From assembly GCF_000235425.2 (NCBI RefSeq), contig NZ_KI912266.1, positions 1,812,154-1,876,153 on the forward strand: a stretch of DNA of 64,000 bases, in the 5' to 3' direction. Origin of the DNA: Pseudofrankia saprophytica (GTDB lineage Bacteria; Actinomycetota; Actinomycetes; Frankiales; Frankiaceae). The position numbers and the translations under genes were made by a program. The notes beneath the pieces were generated by a model. It worked only from the letters and a program-made list of their open reading frames with translations. It was not told the DNA's origin and ran no database searches. Each line of letters begins with the position of its first letter. Positions within the stretch are counted from its first letter, which is position 1. Below are positions 27,500 to 34,375 of this stretch, one piece after another.

Positions 27500-28765
27500 T
27501 TACCGGGTGACCAGTGTGCGGCGCTTGTCGTGCAGCCAGCGCGTGCCGCGGCCGGCGTGCTGGTCGAGCGCTCGCACCGCCGGGAGCTGGGCCGCCCGCA
27601 GTATCTGGTAGCGCAGAGATGTCTCGTCACCCTGGCGGGTGGCCATCTTGAACGCGAACGCCACCGGGTCCGGTGCCTCGCCGGTGGACGGGCGCTCGCC
27701 GTCCATGGGCTGGGTGGCGGTGCTCAGCCGGTCGAGCTGACCGTCCACGCCCTCGAACCACGACATGCTGATGCGAGCCCGCTCCTGCATGGGCCCGAGC
27801 GCCGCGTGGCCGGACTGGTCGAAGTCCCGCAGCGCCGCGGGGACGTCCGCGTGCTTGTGCAGGAAACGGTCGAGCATGATGGCATCCATGATCGCGAGTG
27901 CGGTGCCCGAACCCAGGGTGAAATGGGTGGTGTGGGCGGCGTCGCCCAGCAGCACGATGTTCTCGTGGCACCAGGAGCGATTGGCGACGTGGGTGAACTG
28001 CTGCCAGCGTGCCGGCCGGCCATGGCAGTCGCTGAGCAGCCGGTGACCGCCGAGAGGCCCGTCGAAGATCCTTTCCAGGAGTCGGCAGCCGTCCGCATCG
28101 CTTAGCCGGTCGAGACCCAGGTCGGTCCACGTCTGGGGGGCACACTCGACGATGCAGGTACTGATGTCGGCGGCCGACGGATAGGCGTGGAACCAGACCC
28201 AGCCGGGTTCCGTGCGCTCGAACGCGAACATGAAGTTCTCGAACCGCCGGTCCGTGCCGAGCCAGATGTACTGGTTGGCGCCGACCTCGATCCGAGTGCC
28301 GAACGCGTCCGGGCCGGCGAGCCGCCGTACCTGGCTGTTCGCGCCGTCTGCCGCCACCACCAGGTCGGCTTCCGCCGCAATTGCGTTCAGGTCGTCCTGG
28401 TCGGCCACATACTGGTGGTATCGCACGTCGACGCCCAACTCGGCCGCCCGGCGCGCGAGCAGGTCGAGCAGGGTCGCGCGTTGGATGCTGTAGCCGTAAC
28501 CCGGGAGGTAGGCCGGCTGCGGGCCGCCGACGCTGACGCGCTGGCCTTGCCACATGGTCGACGCCGCCCGCAGCTCGCGCGCGCTGACCGGATCGGACCG
28601 GAACAGGACATCCAGCAGCGGCTCCCAGTAGACGACGCCCCAGCCGTGGGTCGCCCCTGGCCGGTCGCGTTCGAGGACGGTGATGTCGTGGTGGGAATCC
28701 CGCAGCTTTGCGCGGATCGCGAAGTAGAGCCCCGCCGGACCGCCGCCGACGCAGACGATCTTCAT
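27500..28765 (-). CDS. FAD-dependent monooxygenase, VioD/salicylyl-CoA hydroxylase type
   Basis: 421-residue class A flavin hydroxylase. FAD motifs: GGGPAGLYF at residues 7-15, DG motif VVAADGANSQVR, and GD motif LLGDAAHTTHF. Features shared with the tryptophan hydroxylase VioD are HGWGVVYWEPLL, NQYIWLGTDRRFENFMFAF and FHAYPSAADISTCIVECAP. VioD hydroxylates a tryptophan-derived indole in violacein synthesis; relatives hydroxylate aryl-CoA thioesters, so the substrate here is inferred. Start ATG 28765 (MKIVCVGGG). It is the last gene of a minus-strand unit after two Trp-rich precursor genes, which suggests peptidyl-Trp oxidation. No reductase is needed for this class. Confidence 0.88.
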   Translation of the reverse strand: MKIVCVGGGPAGLYFAIRAKLRDSHHDITVLERDRPGATHGWGVVYWEPLLDVLFRSDPVSARELRAASTMWQGQRVSVGGPQPAYLPGYGYSIQRATLLDLLARRAAELGVDVRYHQYVADQDDLNAIAAEADLVVAADGANSQVRRLAGPDAFGTRIEVGANQYIWLGTDRRFENFMFAFERTEPGWVWFHAYPSAADISTCIVECAPQTWTDLGLDRLSDADGCRLLERIFDGPLGGHRLLSDCHGRPARWQQFTHVANRSWCHENIVLLGDAAHTTHFTLGSGTALAIMDAIMLDRFLHKHADVPAALRDFDQSGHAALGPMQERARISMSWFEGVDGQLDRLSTATQPMDGERPSTGEAPDPVAFAFKMATRQGDETSLRYQILRAAQLPAVRALDQHAGRGTRWLHDKRRTLVTR

Positions 28766-28789
28766 AGGAAAGAACCTCGCAGATAGAGG

Positions 28790-28837
28790 TGGCGGTGGCC
28801 GACAGGCCACCGCCAGAGGGATGCGTCAGGGTGACGC
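28790..28837 (-). terminator. Paired hairpins after precursor 1 (attenuator-like)
   Basis: Two hairpins lie in the 92-bp gap between precursor 1 and the monooxygenase. On the plus strand they read TGGCGGTGGCC-gaca-GGCCACCGCCA (28790-28815) and GCGTCA-ggg-TGACGC (28823-28837). The same pair occurs after precursor 2. Placed before the enzyme gene, they could act as a leaky terminator setting peptide-to-enzyme ratio. Confidence 0.75.
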
Positions 28838-28856
28838 GGTGCCAGATGGGTTGGTG

Positions 28857-29030
28857 TCAGCACCAACCGCCCCAGCCGCCGCCGTGGCCCCAGCCGCCGC
28901 CCCAGCCCCAGCCCCAGCCGTGGCCCCAGCCCCAGCCGCCGAAGCCGAAGCCGAAGAGGCCAAAGCCGTGGGTGCGCTCGCGGAAGGACCCCACGTCCTG
29001 AAGGGCTGGCGCCCGATATGTTGCCTTCAT
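28857..29030 (-). CDS. RiPP-like precursor peptide 1 (lasso-type leader, Gly/Trp-rich core)
   Basis: 57 residues. ATG 29030 is six bases after GGAGGA. Residues 1-22 (MKATYRAPALQD, VGSFRERTHG) match the leader pattern of actinobacterial lasso precursors: Y-x2-P-x-L, a G-x-F, and a Thr two residues before a Gly. The remaining ~36 residues are almost only Gly and Trp (8 Trp) with a few Phe, His, one Leu and a final Cys. There is no Asp or Glu in the core, so a classical lasso macrolactam ring is not possible. Co-directional with a duplicate at 29520 and with the flavin hydroxylase at 28765. Confidence 0.85.
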   Translation of the reverse strand: MKATYRAPALQDVGSFRERTHGFGLFGFGFGGWGWGHGWGWGWGGGWGHGGGWGGWC

Positions 29031-29056
29031 GGCGGTTCCTCCGTCTGTGGTGATGT

Positions 29057-29068
29057 CGCCTTTCGGCG
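29057..29068 (-). promoter_or_regulatory. 5'UTR GNRA-loop hairpin of precursor 1
   Basis: As minus-strand RNA: CGCC-GAAA-GGCG, 27 bases before the ATG. The copy before precursor 2 reads CACC-GAAA-GGTG at the same distance, so one base pair has changed on both sides. Confidence 0.6.
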
Positions 29069-29138
29069 GCCGGCCGGGTAGAACCCCGTCGGTGGTGACC
29101 ATCGGTTCCGATCGATCAATCTCGCCACCTGTAACCGA

Positions 29139-29184
29139 CCACTAACAGCCTGCCACTTAGCGGTTCACTCCAGGTTCACTACGC
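29139..29184. promoter_or_regulatory. Conserved upstream block and 11-bp direct repeats, precursor 1
   Basis: Two 11-bp units, GTTCACTCCAG (29163-29173) and GTTCACTACGC (29174-29184), resemble the Streptomyces PHO-box repeat (G-G/T-TCA-YYY-R-G/C-G). Next to them is CCACTAACAGCCTGCCAC (29139-29156), found again with one change before precursor 2. About 110-155 bases upstream of the start. Confidence 0.5.
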
Positions 29185-29286
29185 TGCGTTCAGCTGGGGC
29201 CGGCAGGCCGGGTGAATCTCCTCGGACGGCAATGCCGATGGGGCGCGGCTCTGGGTGAAGACCGCGGAGATACGCGGAGATAGAGG

Positions 29287-29333
29287 TGGCGGTGGCCGAC
29301 AGGCCACCGCCACGGGTTGCGTCGGGACGACGC
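29287..29333 (-). terminator. Paired hairpins after precursor 2
   Basis: Plus-strand reading: TGGCGGTGGCC-gaca-GGCCACCGCCA (29287-29312), identical to the copy after precursor 1, and GCGTCG-gga-CGACGC (29319-29333), which differs from the other copy by a compensated base pair. Starts 20 bases after the stop codon. Confidence 0.75.
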
Positions 29334-29352
29334 GGTCGGCGGGATGGGTGGG

Positions 29353-29520
29353 TTACCAGCCCCAGCCCCAGCCGCCGCCGCCCCAGCCCCAGCCGCCGCC
29401 GCCCCAGCCCCAGCCCCAGCCCCAACCCCAGCCCCAGCCGCCGAAGCTCCACACTCCGTGGGTGCGCTCGCGGAAGGATCCGGCGTCGTGGAGAGCCGGT
29501 GCGCGGTACGTAGTCTTCAT
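29353..29520 (-). CDS. RiPP-like precursor peptide 2 (same leader, Trp/Gly repeat core)
   Basis: 55 residues. ATG 29520 is preceded by GGAGGA at the same spacing as precursor 1. The leader (MKTTYRAPALHD, AGSFRERTHG) is identical to that of precursor 1 at 19 of 22 positions. The core is V-W-S-F followed by an alternating Gly-Trp run broken twice by Gly4, ending in Trp: 12 Trp in 33 residues and no Asp, Glu, Cys or Lys. It is too short for routine gene callers. Most likely a paralogous substrate for the same modifying enzyme(s); a structural Gly-rich peptide is the alternative. Confidence 0.83.
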   Translation of the reverse strand: MKTTYRAPALHDAGSFRERTHGVWSFGGWGWGWGWGWGWGGGGWGWGGGGWGWGW

Positions 29521-29546
29521 GGCCGTTCCTCCGTCTGGTGTGATGG

Positions 29547-29558
29547 CACCTTTCGGTG
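29547..29558 (-). promoter_or_regulatory. 5'UTR GNRA-loop hairpin of precursor 2
   Basis: Minus-strand RNA CACC-GAAA-GGTG, 27 bases before the ATG, matching the hairpin at 29057-29068 with a compensated pair. Confidence 0.6.
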
Positions 29559-29635
29559 TTAGCCAGCCCAGCGGCGAACCAGCCGGCGTTCAAACCACCG
29601 GCTTGATCTTCCTCATATCACTTCCTGTGGCCGGC

Positions 29636-29680
29636 CACTATCAGCCTGCCACCGATCGGTTCATCCTCGGTTCAGCACGC
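29636..29680. promoter_or_regulatory. Conserved upstream block and 11-bp direct repeats, precursor 2
   Basis: CCACTATCAGCCTGCCAC (29636-29653), then GTTCATCCTCG (29659-29669) and GTTCAGCACGC (29670-29680). Same order and nearly the same distance to the ATG as before precursor 1. The first 11-mer matches the PHO-box unit at 10 of 11 positions; the second is weaker. Confidence 0.5.
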
Positions 29681-30113
29681 TGGGCATGGTCCGTCCAGCA
29701 CTCGCTTTCCGGCGGCCGATCCCCCTCGCGACCGTGTCCGGCCGGGAAATGAAATCGCCGGTCCAGATGTCGTCGCGGACCGCGCGGTCACCGAGGAAAT
29801 GGCCGACTGGCCGGTGCCGACGGCGAGGCTGATGACCTCCGGCCCCGCCTCGATGACCCGGGACGTGACGCGCACGGCCGGGACCCGACGTCCTGCCGCG
29901 CAGCCGTATGCGCGCGGCGTACGAGGTACGTATGCGACCTCTCACCCAAGAGCCGGTCCGGATCCTGGCGGCCGAAGCGGCGGCGTGGCGCGGGGGAGCC
30001 GAACCCGGTACGGGTAAGGAGGAAGAGGCAAGAAGGAGGTAAAGGCAAGAAGGTGTGGCGCGATGCCGGTGTCTTGACGCCGAGCCCGGTCCAGCCTGCC
30101 GCGCCCAGGGTTT
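29681..30113. other. Intergenic, no gene supported
   Basis: About 430 bp between the RiPP-like locus and the tRNA region. Minus-strand frames exist but none has a ribosome site or recognisable protein. Confidence 0.4.
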
Positions 30114-30159
30114 CAAGGGGCGGAGCCCCTTGGCGCGGGGTCCGGGGCTCGGCCCCGGA
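30114..30159. repeat. REP-like pair of GC-rich palindromes
   Basis: CAAGGGGC-gga-GCCCCTTG (30114-30132) and TCCGGGGC-tcg-GCCCCGGA (30141-30159). This GGGGCGGAGCCCC type is a common dispersed palindrome in actinobacterial genomes. It lies just downstream of the minus-strand tRNA and may also end its transcript. Confidence 0.55.
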
Positions 30160-30218
30160 GCAACATGACGGCCCAGGGCGAAGCTGCCCAAAGGCAGCGA
30201 GCAGACAACCTCGGCGCG

Positions 30219-30290
30219 AGCCGAAGGCGGGGATTGAACCCGCGACCTATCGCTTACGAGGCGATTGCTCTGCCACTGAGCTACTTCGGC
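30219..30290 (-). tRNA. tRNA-Thr (anticodon CGU)
   Basis: 72 nt, complete cloverleaf on the minus strand. The acceptor GCCGAAG pairs with CTTCGGC. D arm GCTC/GAGC. Anticodon stem ATCGC/GCGAT with loop CTCGTAA, giving anticodon CGU. T arm GCGGG-TTCAATC-CCCGC. CCA is not encoded. It reads ACG threonine codons. Confidence 0.96.
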
Positions 30291-30779
30291 GTGGTCCAGC
30301 GAAGGCTGGCGCGGGTCCGAGTATGCCAGATGGGATGACGTAGCCGACGTGTGCGACCCGGCCGAGTTTCTGTGATCTTGTGGCTGGCGGACGGCGCTGC
30401 TGGTTGGGGTCTCGGGCAGGCCCACCGCTGTCGGTCCGAGGTCGCCCTGAGGCCGTGCGGAGGTCGTACGGAGCTCGTACTGACGTCGCGCCAACGATCC
30501 CAATCTTGATCGGTCGGATCCGGTGCGACGAAGGGAGTGGCGCGTCGTTCGGGTGGCGCTGACACGGTCCGGGTGATCGCGGCGAGTCGTTTGTGATGTT
30601 GGATGTCCGGATCGTGTGGTGACGGGTTGATGTGCGCCTCGGGATGGGGTAGGGACTCCGTTACGGAAAGCTTTGGCTTGGTCACGTGTATGTGTCGGTG
30701 CGGTGTCGCAGGTCGACCGAAATCCGTGAAATGCGACCCCGCTCGCAGTGGCACCGGAGAGGTTGCGTAGGGTTTCGCC
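30291..30779. promoter_or_regulatory. Spacer between tRNA and response regulator
   Basis: About 490 bp, no gene seen. It should hold promoters for the minus-strand tRNA and the plus-strand regulator. Confidence 0.4.
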
Positions 30780-31505
30780 ATGACCGGGGAAGCAGCTGCG
30801 ACCACGACGCGAGGGGCATCGCTGCTCGTCGCGGAGGATGACGAAGCCTCGCGCGTCGCACTCGCGCGCAGTCTTGAGCGATTCGGATACCGCGTGCTGG
30901 AGGCGGCCGATGGCGAGACCGCGCTCCGCTTGTTCCAGACGACGGAGATCGACCTGGTTGTGCTTGACGTGGCAATGCCACGGATGGACGGCTTCGCCGT
31001 ACTGAGCCGCCTGCGGCAGACGAGCGAAGTGCCGGTGATCATGCTCACCGGCAGGGCCGAGGAGGTCGACCGGGTGGTCGGCCTCGAGCTTGGGGCCGAC
31101 GACTACGTCGTCAAGCCCTACTCACTGCGCGAGCTGGTGGCCAGGGTTCGCGCCCGACTACGCCGCCGGCCGGTGGAAGCGCCGCCTCAGCGTACTGGCG
31201 ACGGCAACGAGCCGCTGATCTACGGCGACGTGTCGATCGACCTGCGTGCCCGCGAGGTCGCGGTCGCCGGCGAACGGATCGATCTGACCGCCCGCGAGTA
31301 CGAGCTGCTCGCCTTCCTGGCCCGGCATCCGCGCCGGGTGTTCAGCCGGGAGGAACTGCTCGAACAGGTCTGGGGCACCCGGTTCCAGGACCCCGCGACC
31401 GTGACGGAGCACGTCCGGCGGGTCCGGACCAAGGTCGAGGGCCGGCCGCCGCAGCGCCGGCTCGTCACCACCCTGCGCGGCATGGGCTACCGCTTCGACC
31501 CGTGA
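30780..31505 (+). CDS. OmpR/PhoB-family response regulator, orphan
   Basis: 241 residues. Receiver domain at about 17-130: acidic pocket AEDDEAS, phosphoacceptor Asp in VVLDVAMPRMDGF, conserved Thr in IMLTGRA and Lys in YVVKPYSLREL. Winged-helix DNA-binding domain at about 145-240: LTAREYELLAFLARHPRRVF, VTEHVRRVRTKVE, RGMGYRF. No histidine kinase gene lies on either side, so its partner must be elsewhere. Start ATG 30780. It is followed within 12 bases by a very strong hairpin. Confidence 0.93.
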   Translation: MTGEAAATTTRGASLLVAEDDEASRVALARSLERFGYRVLEAADGETALRLFQTTEIDLVVLDVAMPRMDGFAVLSRLRQTSEVPVIMLTGRAEEVDRVVGLELGADDYVVKPYSLRELVARVRARLRRRPVEAPPQRTGDGNEPLIYGDVSIDLRAREVAVAGERIDLTAREYELLAFLARHPRRVFSREELLEQVWGTRFQDPATVTEHVRRVRTKVEGRPPQRRLVTTLRGMGYRFDP

Positions 31506-31516
31506 TCTGACCTCGT

Positions 31517-31564
31517 GACCAGGTGGAGCCCCCCATGCTTTGGCGTGGGGGGCTCCACCTGGTC
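31517..31564. terminator. 22-bp hairpin with TTTG loop after the response regulator
   Basis: Bases 31517-31538 pair with 31543-31564 with a single G-U pair. The right arm runs into the 19-bp tandem repeats that follow. Confidence 0.9.
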
Positions 31565-31692
31565 AGAGCTGGATCGCCTGGTCAGAGCTGGATCGCCTGG
31601 TCAGAGCTGGATCGCCTGGTCAGAGCTGGATCGCCTGGTCAGAGCTGGATCGCCTGGTCAGAGCTGGATCGCCTGGTCAGAGCCGGATTGCC
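31560..31692. repeat. 19-bp tandem repeat, seven copies
   Basis: Unit TGGTCAGAGCTGGATCGCC: six perfect copies (31560-31673) and a seventh with two changes (31674-31692). There are no spacers, so it is not CRISPR. It lies between the convergent response regulator and PSP1 gene, ending five bases before the PSP1 stop. Confidence 0.97.
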
Positions 31693-31697
31693 CCGCG

Positions 31698-32855
31698 TCA
31701 GTCCGAGTCGGACTGGCGAGAGCGGGCACGTCGGCGGATCCGGCGGTGCCCGCCGTCGTTGGCCGGTGACTCAGGACTCCCCCCGTCCGGCCGCGAACCG
31801 GCAGCGGACCCGGCCGCGTCCCGGGTAACGGCGTCCGGGGCCGCCGCGCTCCGGTACGTTCCGGGGACATCGTCGACGCCAGGAGCACCGGGGATCGACT
31901 CCTCCTGCTGATCCGGGGGGTCACCCTGCGCGCCGCTGCCGCTGCCGCTGCCGTCGGCGCCGGCGCCGACGCTTCCGCTCCCGCCTCCATCTCCATCCGC
32001 GGGTGCACTGCCCGAACCGCATCCGGAGCTCGCGGCGGCCGGATATACGGACTCGTGGGCCTTGCGGGAGGCGCAGACGTCGGCGCGGTCGCAGGCCCGT
32101 CGACCGCCGGCGTCGAGCGCCACCACCACCTGCTGGCGGGGTACGTCGTGGCTGATCACCCTGCCGGGGCCATCGGGCGTGCGCGCCCGGGCGCCCACGG
32201 CGGGGACCGCGGCGGCGAACTCCTCGTACAGCGGATGCTCGTAGCGCAGGCAGCACATCAGCCGGCCACAGGCTCCGCTGATCTTCAACGGGTTGAGCGC
32301 CAGGTTCTGGTCCTTGGCCATCCGGATGCTCACCGGCTCGAAGTCGGTCAGAAAGGTGGAGCAGCACAGCTCCCGGCCACAGGAGCCGATGCCGCCCTGC
32401 AGCTTCGCGCTGTCCCTGGCCGACAGCTGCCGCAGGAGAACCCGAGTGTCCAGCGTCCGGTTCAGCTCGCGGACGAGGGAACGGAAGTCCACCCGTCCGT
32501 CGGCGGTGAAGTAGATCGTGAAGGTGTCGGCCGCGCCGACGTGGTCCACCCCGACGATCTTCATCGGTAGGCCGTGCTCCCGGACCAGCCGCTTGGCCGC
32601 CACCCTTGCCTGGGCACGCCGCCGCCGGGACGCCTGGTCTCGCTCGACGTCGTCGTCGTCCGCGAACCCGACGAGGACCGGCAGGTGGCCGATGTCCTCG
32701 GTCACCCACTGCGGCGCCCACATGCAGGTCGCGACCTCGGGGCCGTCGTCGGTGGGGACGAGCACCCGGTCACCGACGCGCGGTGTCAGCTGTCCCGGGT
32801 CGGCGTAGTAAAGCTTCCCGCGGGGCGAGAAGGCCACCGCGCACATCATCGACAT
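31698..32855 (-). CDS. PSP1-domain protein (RicT/YaaT type)
   Basis: 385 residues. The N-terminal ~270 residues are the PSP1 domain, with the cysteine signature typical of RicT/YaaT: SCGRELCCSTF and SGACGRLMCCLRYEHPLYEE, which in Bacillus RicT takes part in an Fe-S-binding complex controlling RNase Y. Its role in actinobacteria is not settled. The C-terminal ~110 residues are Gly/Ser/Pro/Asp-rich and probably disordered. Start ATG 32855. It lies downstream of holB on the same strand, the usual actinobacterial order. Confidence 0.9.
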   Translation of the reverse strand: MSMMCAVAFSPRGKLYYADPGQLTPRVGDRVLVPTDDGPEVATCMWAPQWVTEDIGHLPVLVGFADDDDVERDQASRRRRAQARVAAKRLVREHGLPMKIVGVDHVGAADTFTIYFTADGRVDFRSLVRELNRTLDTRVLLRQLSARDSAKLQGGIGSCGRELCCSTFLTDFEPVSIRMAKDQNLALNPLKISGACGRLMCCLRYEHPLYEEFAAAVPAVGARARTPDGPGRVISHDVPRQQVVVALDAGGRRACDRADVCASRKAHESVYPAAASSGCGSGSAPADGDGGGSGSVGAGADGSGSGSGAQGDPPDQQEESIPGAPGVDDVPGTYRSAAAPDAVTRDAAGSAAGSRPDGGSPESPANDGGHRRIRRRARSRQSDSD

Positions 32856-33088
32856 GCGTGCCCGCCGTCCTGTCGTCTCCGCCGCGAAGTGTCACGGCGT
32901 GGCCCGAATGTGGCGGAAGTCGCCGTTCGCCCTGAGCGTACGTCCGCGTGCCCGCGGAGGCACCCTGTTCGTCGCGGTACGGAAACCCCCTGTGCGCCAT
33001 TCGGTTCCCCGCCGGTTGCGGCGTTCCCGCCGCCGGGTCGGCCCGGGATCGGCCTCGACCGGCGCGCTCGGGACGCCGCCGCCCGAGG

Positions 33089-34375
33089 CTAGGCGTCGCG
33101 GAGGCCGAGGGCGAGCGACTCGACGGCGAGCTGCGCGACGAGGCCGGGGTTGGCGGCAAGCGCGTCTCTCGTCGCCAGGACCGCCTCCAGCCGGCGCAGG
33201 GTGCGCTCCGGGGTCGCCGCCGCGGCGAGCCGACCGATCTCGGCGGCGGCGTCCGGGTTCACCGGGTCGACGGTCGCGCCGAGCTGGCGGGCGAGCACGT
33301 CACGGTAGAGGCCCGCGAGGTCGAGCAGCGCCCGGTCGAGCGAGTCGAGCACCGTGCGCCGGCCGCGGCTCTTCTGCGACTTCTCCAGGTCCTTGAGCGC
33401 CCCGGCGGCGCCGCGGACCATCATCGTCCTGGCCTTCGGCGCGGCTTTCGGCGCTGACTTCGTCGGTCGTTTCGAGCGCCCGGTGGCGCCGGACGAGGTC
33501 GCCCCGACGCCGAGCGCCGTGCGCAGTGCCTCCGCCTCCACCTCGTCCCGCTCGCTGTTCGCCGCGTCGGCGTCCGCGTTCGCCGCGGCGACGAGGTCGG
33601 CGGCCGCGGCCAGGCACTCGGCCGCGCGGCCGAGCCGGCCGGGCAGTGCCAGCACCTGGGCGCGCCGCGCCCTGGCCTGATCGTCGACGGCGAGCAGCCG
33701 TGCCCGGCCGAGATGGCCCTGCGCGGCCCGGGCGGCTACCTGCGCGGCGCGCTCGTCGACGCCGTCGCGCAGCAGCGCGGTGACGAGGTCGTCCACGGAG
33801 GGCAGCCGCAACGCCACCACCCGGCAGCGAGACCGGATCGTGGGCATCACGTCGTCCACCGACGGCGCGCACAGCAGGAACACCGACCGGTCGGCCGGCT
33901 CCTCCAGCGCCTTGAGCAGGGCGTTCGCGGCGGAGTCCGTGAGCCGGTCGGCCTCCTCGATGAGCAGGATCCGGTAGCGGCCGCTGGTCGGAGCACTCGC
34001 CGCGTCCCGGACCAGCGCCCGCACGTCGTGCACGCCGAGCGAGAGCCCCTCGGCGCGTACCGTGCGCAGGTCGGCGGCGGTGTCGGTGAGGACGGTGTGG
34101 CAGCCGACGCACTCGCCGCAGCCGGGCAGGCCAGGCGGTTCATCGGGCGCTGGCGCCGCCGTGGCGCGCTCGCAGCTCAGCGCGGCGGCGAAGGTTCTGG
34201 CGACGTCGACGCGGCCGGCGCCGGAGGGGCCGGTGAACAGCCAGGAGTGGGTCATCCCCGCCCTGGCGGCGGCGATGGCACCGTCCGGGCCGCCGATGAG
34301 CGCGGCCGCGCTGGCGGCCGTGACGAGGGTGTCAACGACGGCGTCCTGCCCGGTGAGCGTTTCCCAGACGCTCAC
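33089..34375 (-). CDS. holB: DNA polymerase III delta-prime subunit
   Basis: Clamp-loader subunit, 428 residues. AAA+ fold with Walker A-like GPSGAGR (Lys replaced by Arg, as commonly in delta-prime, which does not hydrolyse ATP), a zinc module with cysteines in CERATAA and GCGECVGCHTVL, LIEEADRLTDSAANALLKAL, and the sensor segment TIRSRCRVVALRLP. A Lys/Ala-rich linker (residues ~300-320) precedes the C-terminal helical collar. GTG 34375 overlaps the stop of the upstream fusion gene (GTGA), indicating coupled translation. Confidence 0.92.
   Translation of the reverse strand: MSVWETLTGQDAVVDTLVTAASAAALIGGPDGAIAAARAGMTHSWLFTGPSGAGRVDVARTFAAALSCERATAAPAPDEPPGLPGCGECVGCHTVLTDTAADLRTVRAEGLSLGVHDVRALVRDAASAPTSGRYRILLIEEADRLTDSAANALLKALEEPADRSVFLLCAPSVDDVMPTIRSRCRVVALRLPSVDDLVTALLRDGVDERAAQVAARAAQGHLGRARLLAVDDQARARRAQVLALPGRLGRAAECLAAAADLVAAANADADAANSERDEVEAEALRTALGVGATSSGATGRSKRPTKSAPKAAPKARTMMVRGAAGALKDLEKSQKSRGRRTVLDSLDRALLDLAGLYRDVLARQLGATVDPVNPDAAAEIGRLAAAATPERTLRRLEAVLATRDALAANPGLVAQLAVESLALGLRDA

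Noticed and set aside
28821-29081. Pro/Ala-repeat ORFs on the plus strand opposite the precursors
   Set aside because: They are the reverse complement of Gly-Trp codons (CCA, GCC); no ribosome site, whereas the minus frame has GGAGGA and a conserved leader in both copies.
29165-29593. 142-codon minus-strand frame over precursor 2
   Set aside because: Out of frame with the conserved leader; the real precursor is the 55-codon frame from 29520.
29661-30503. 280-codon minus-strand frame
   Set aside because: Runs straight through the tRNA-Thr gene and two palindromes.
31560-31692. CRISPR-like array
   Set aside because: Units are directly adjacent with no spacers; a plain tandem repeat.
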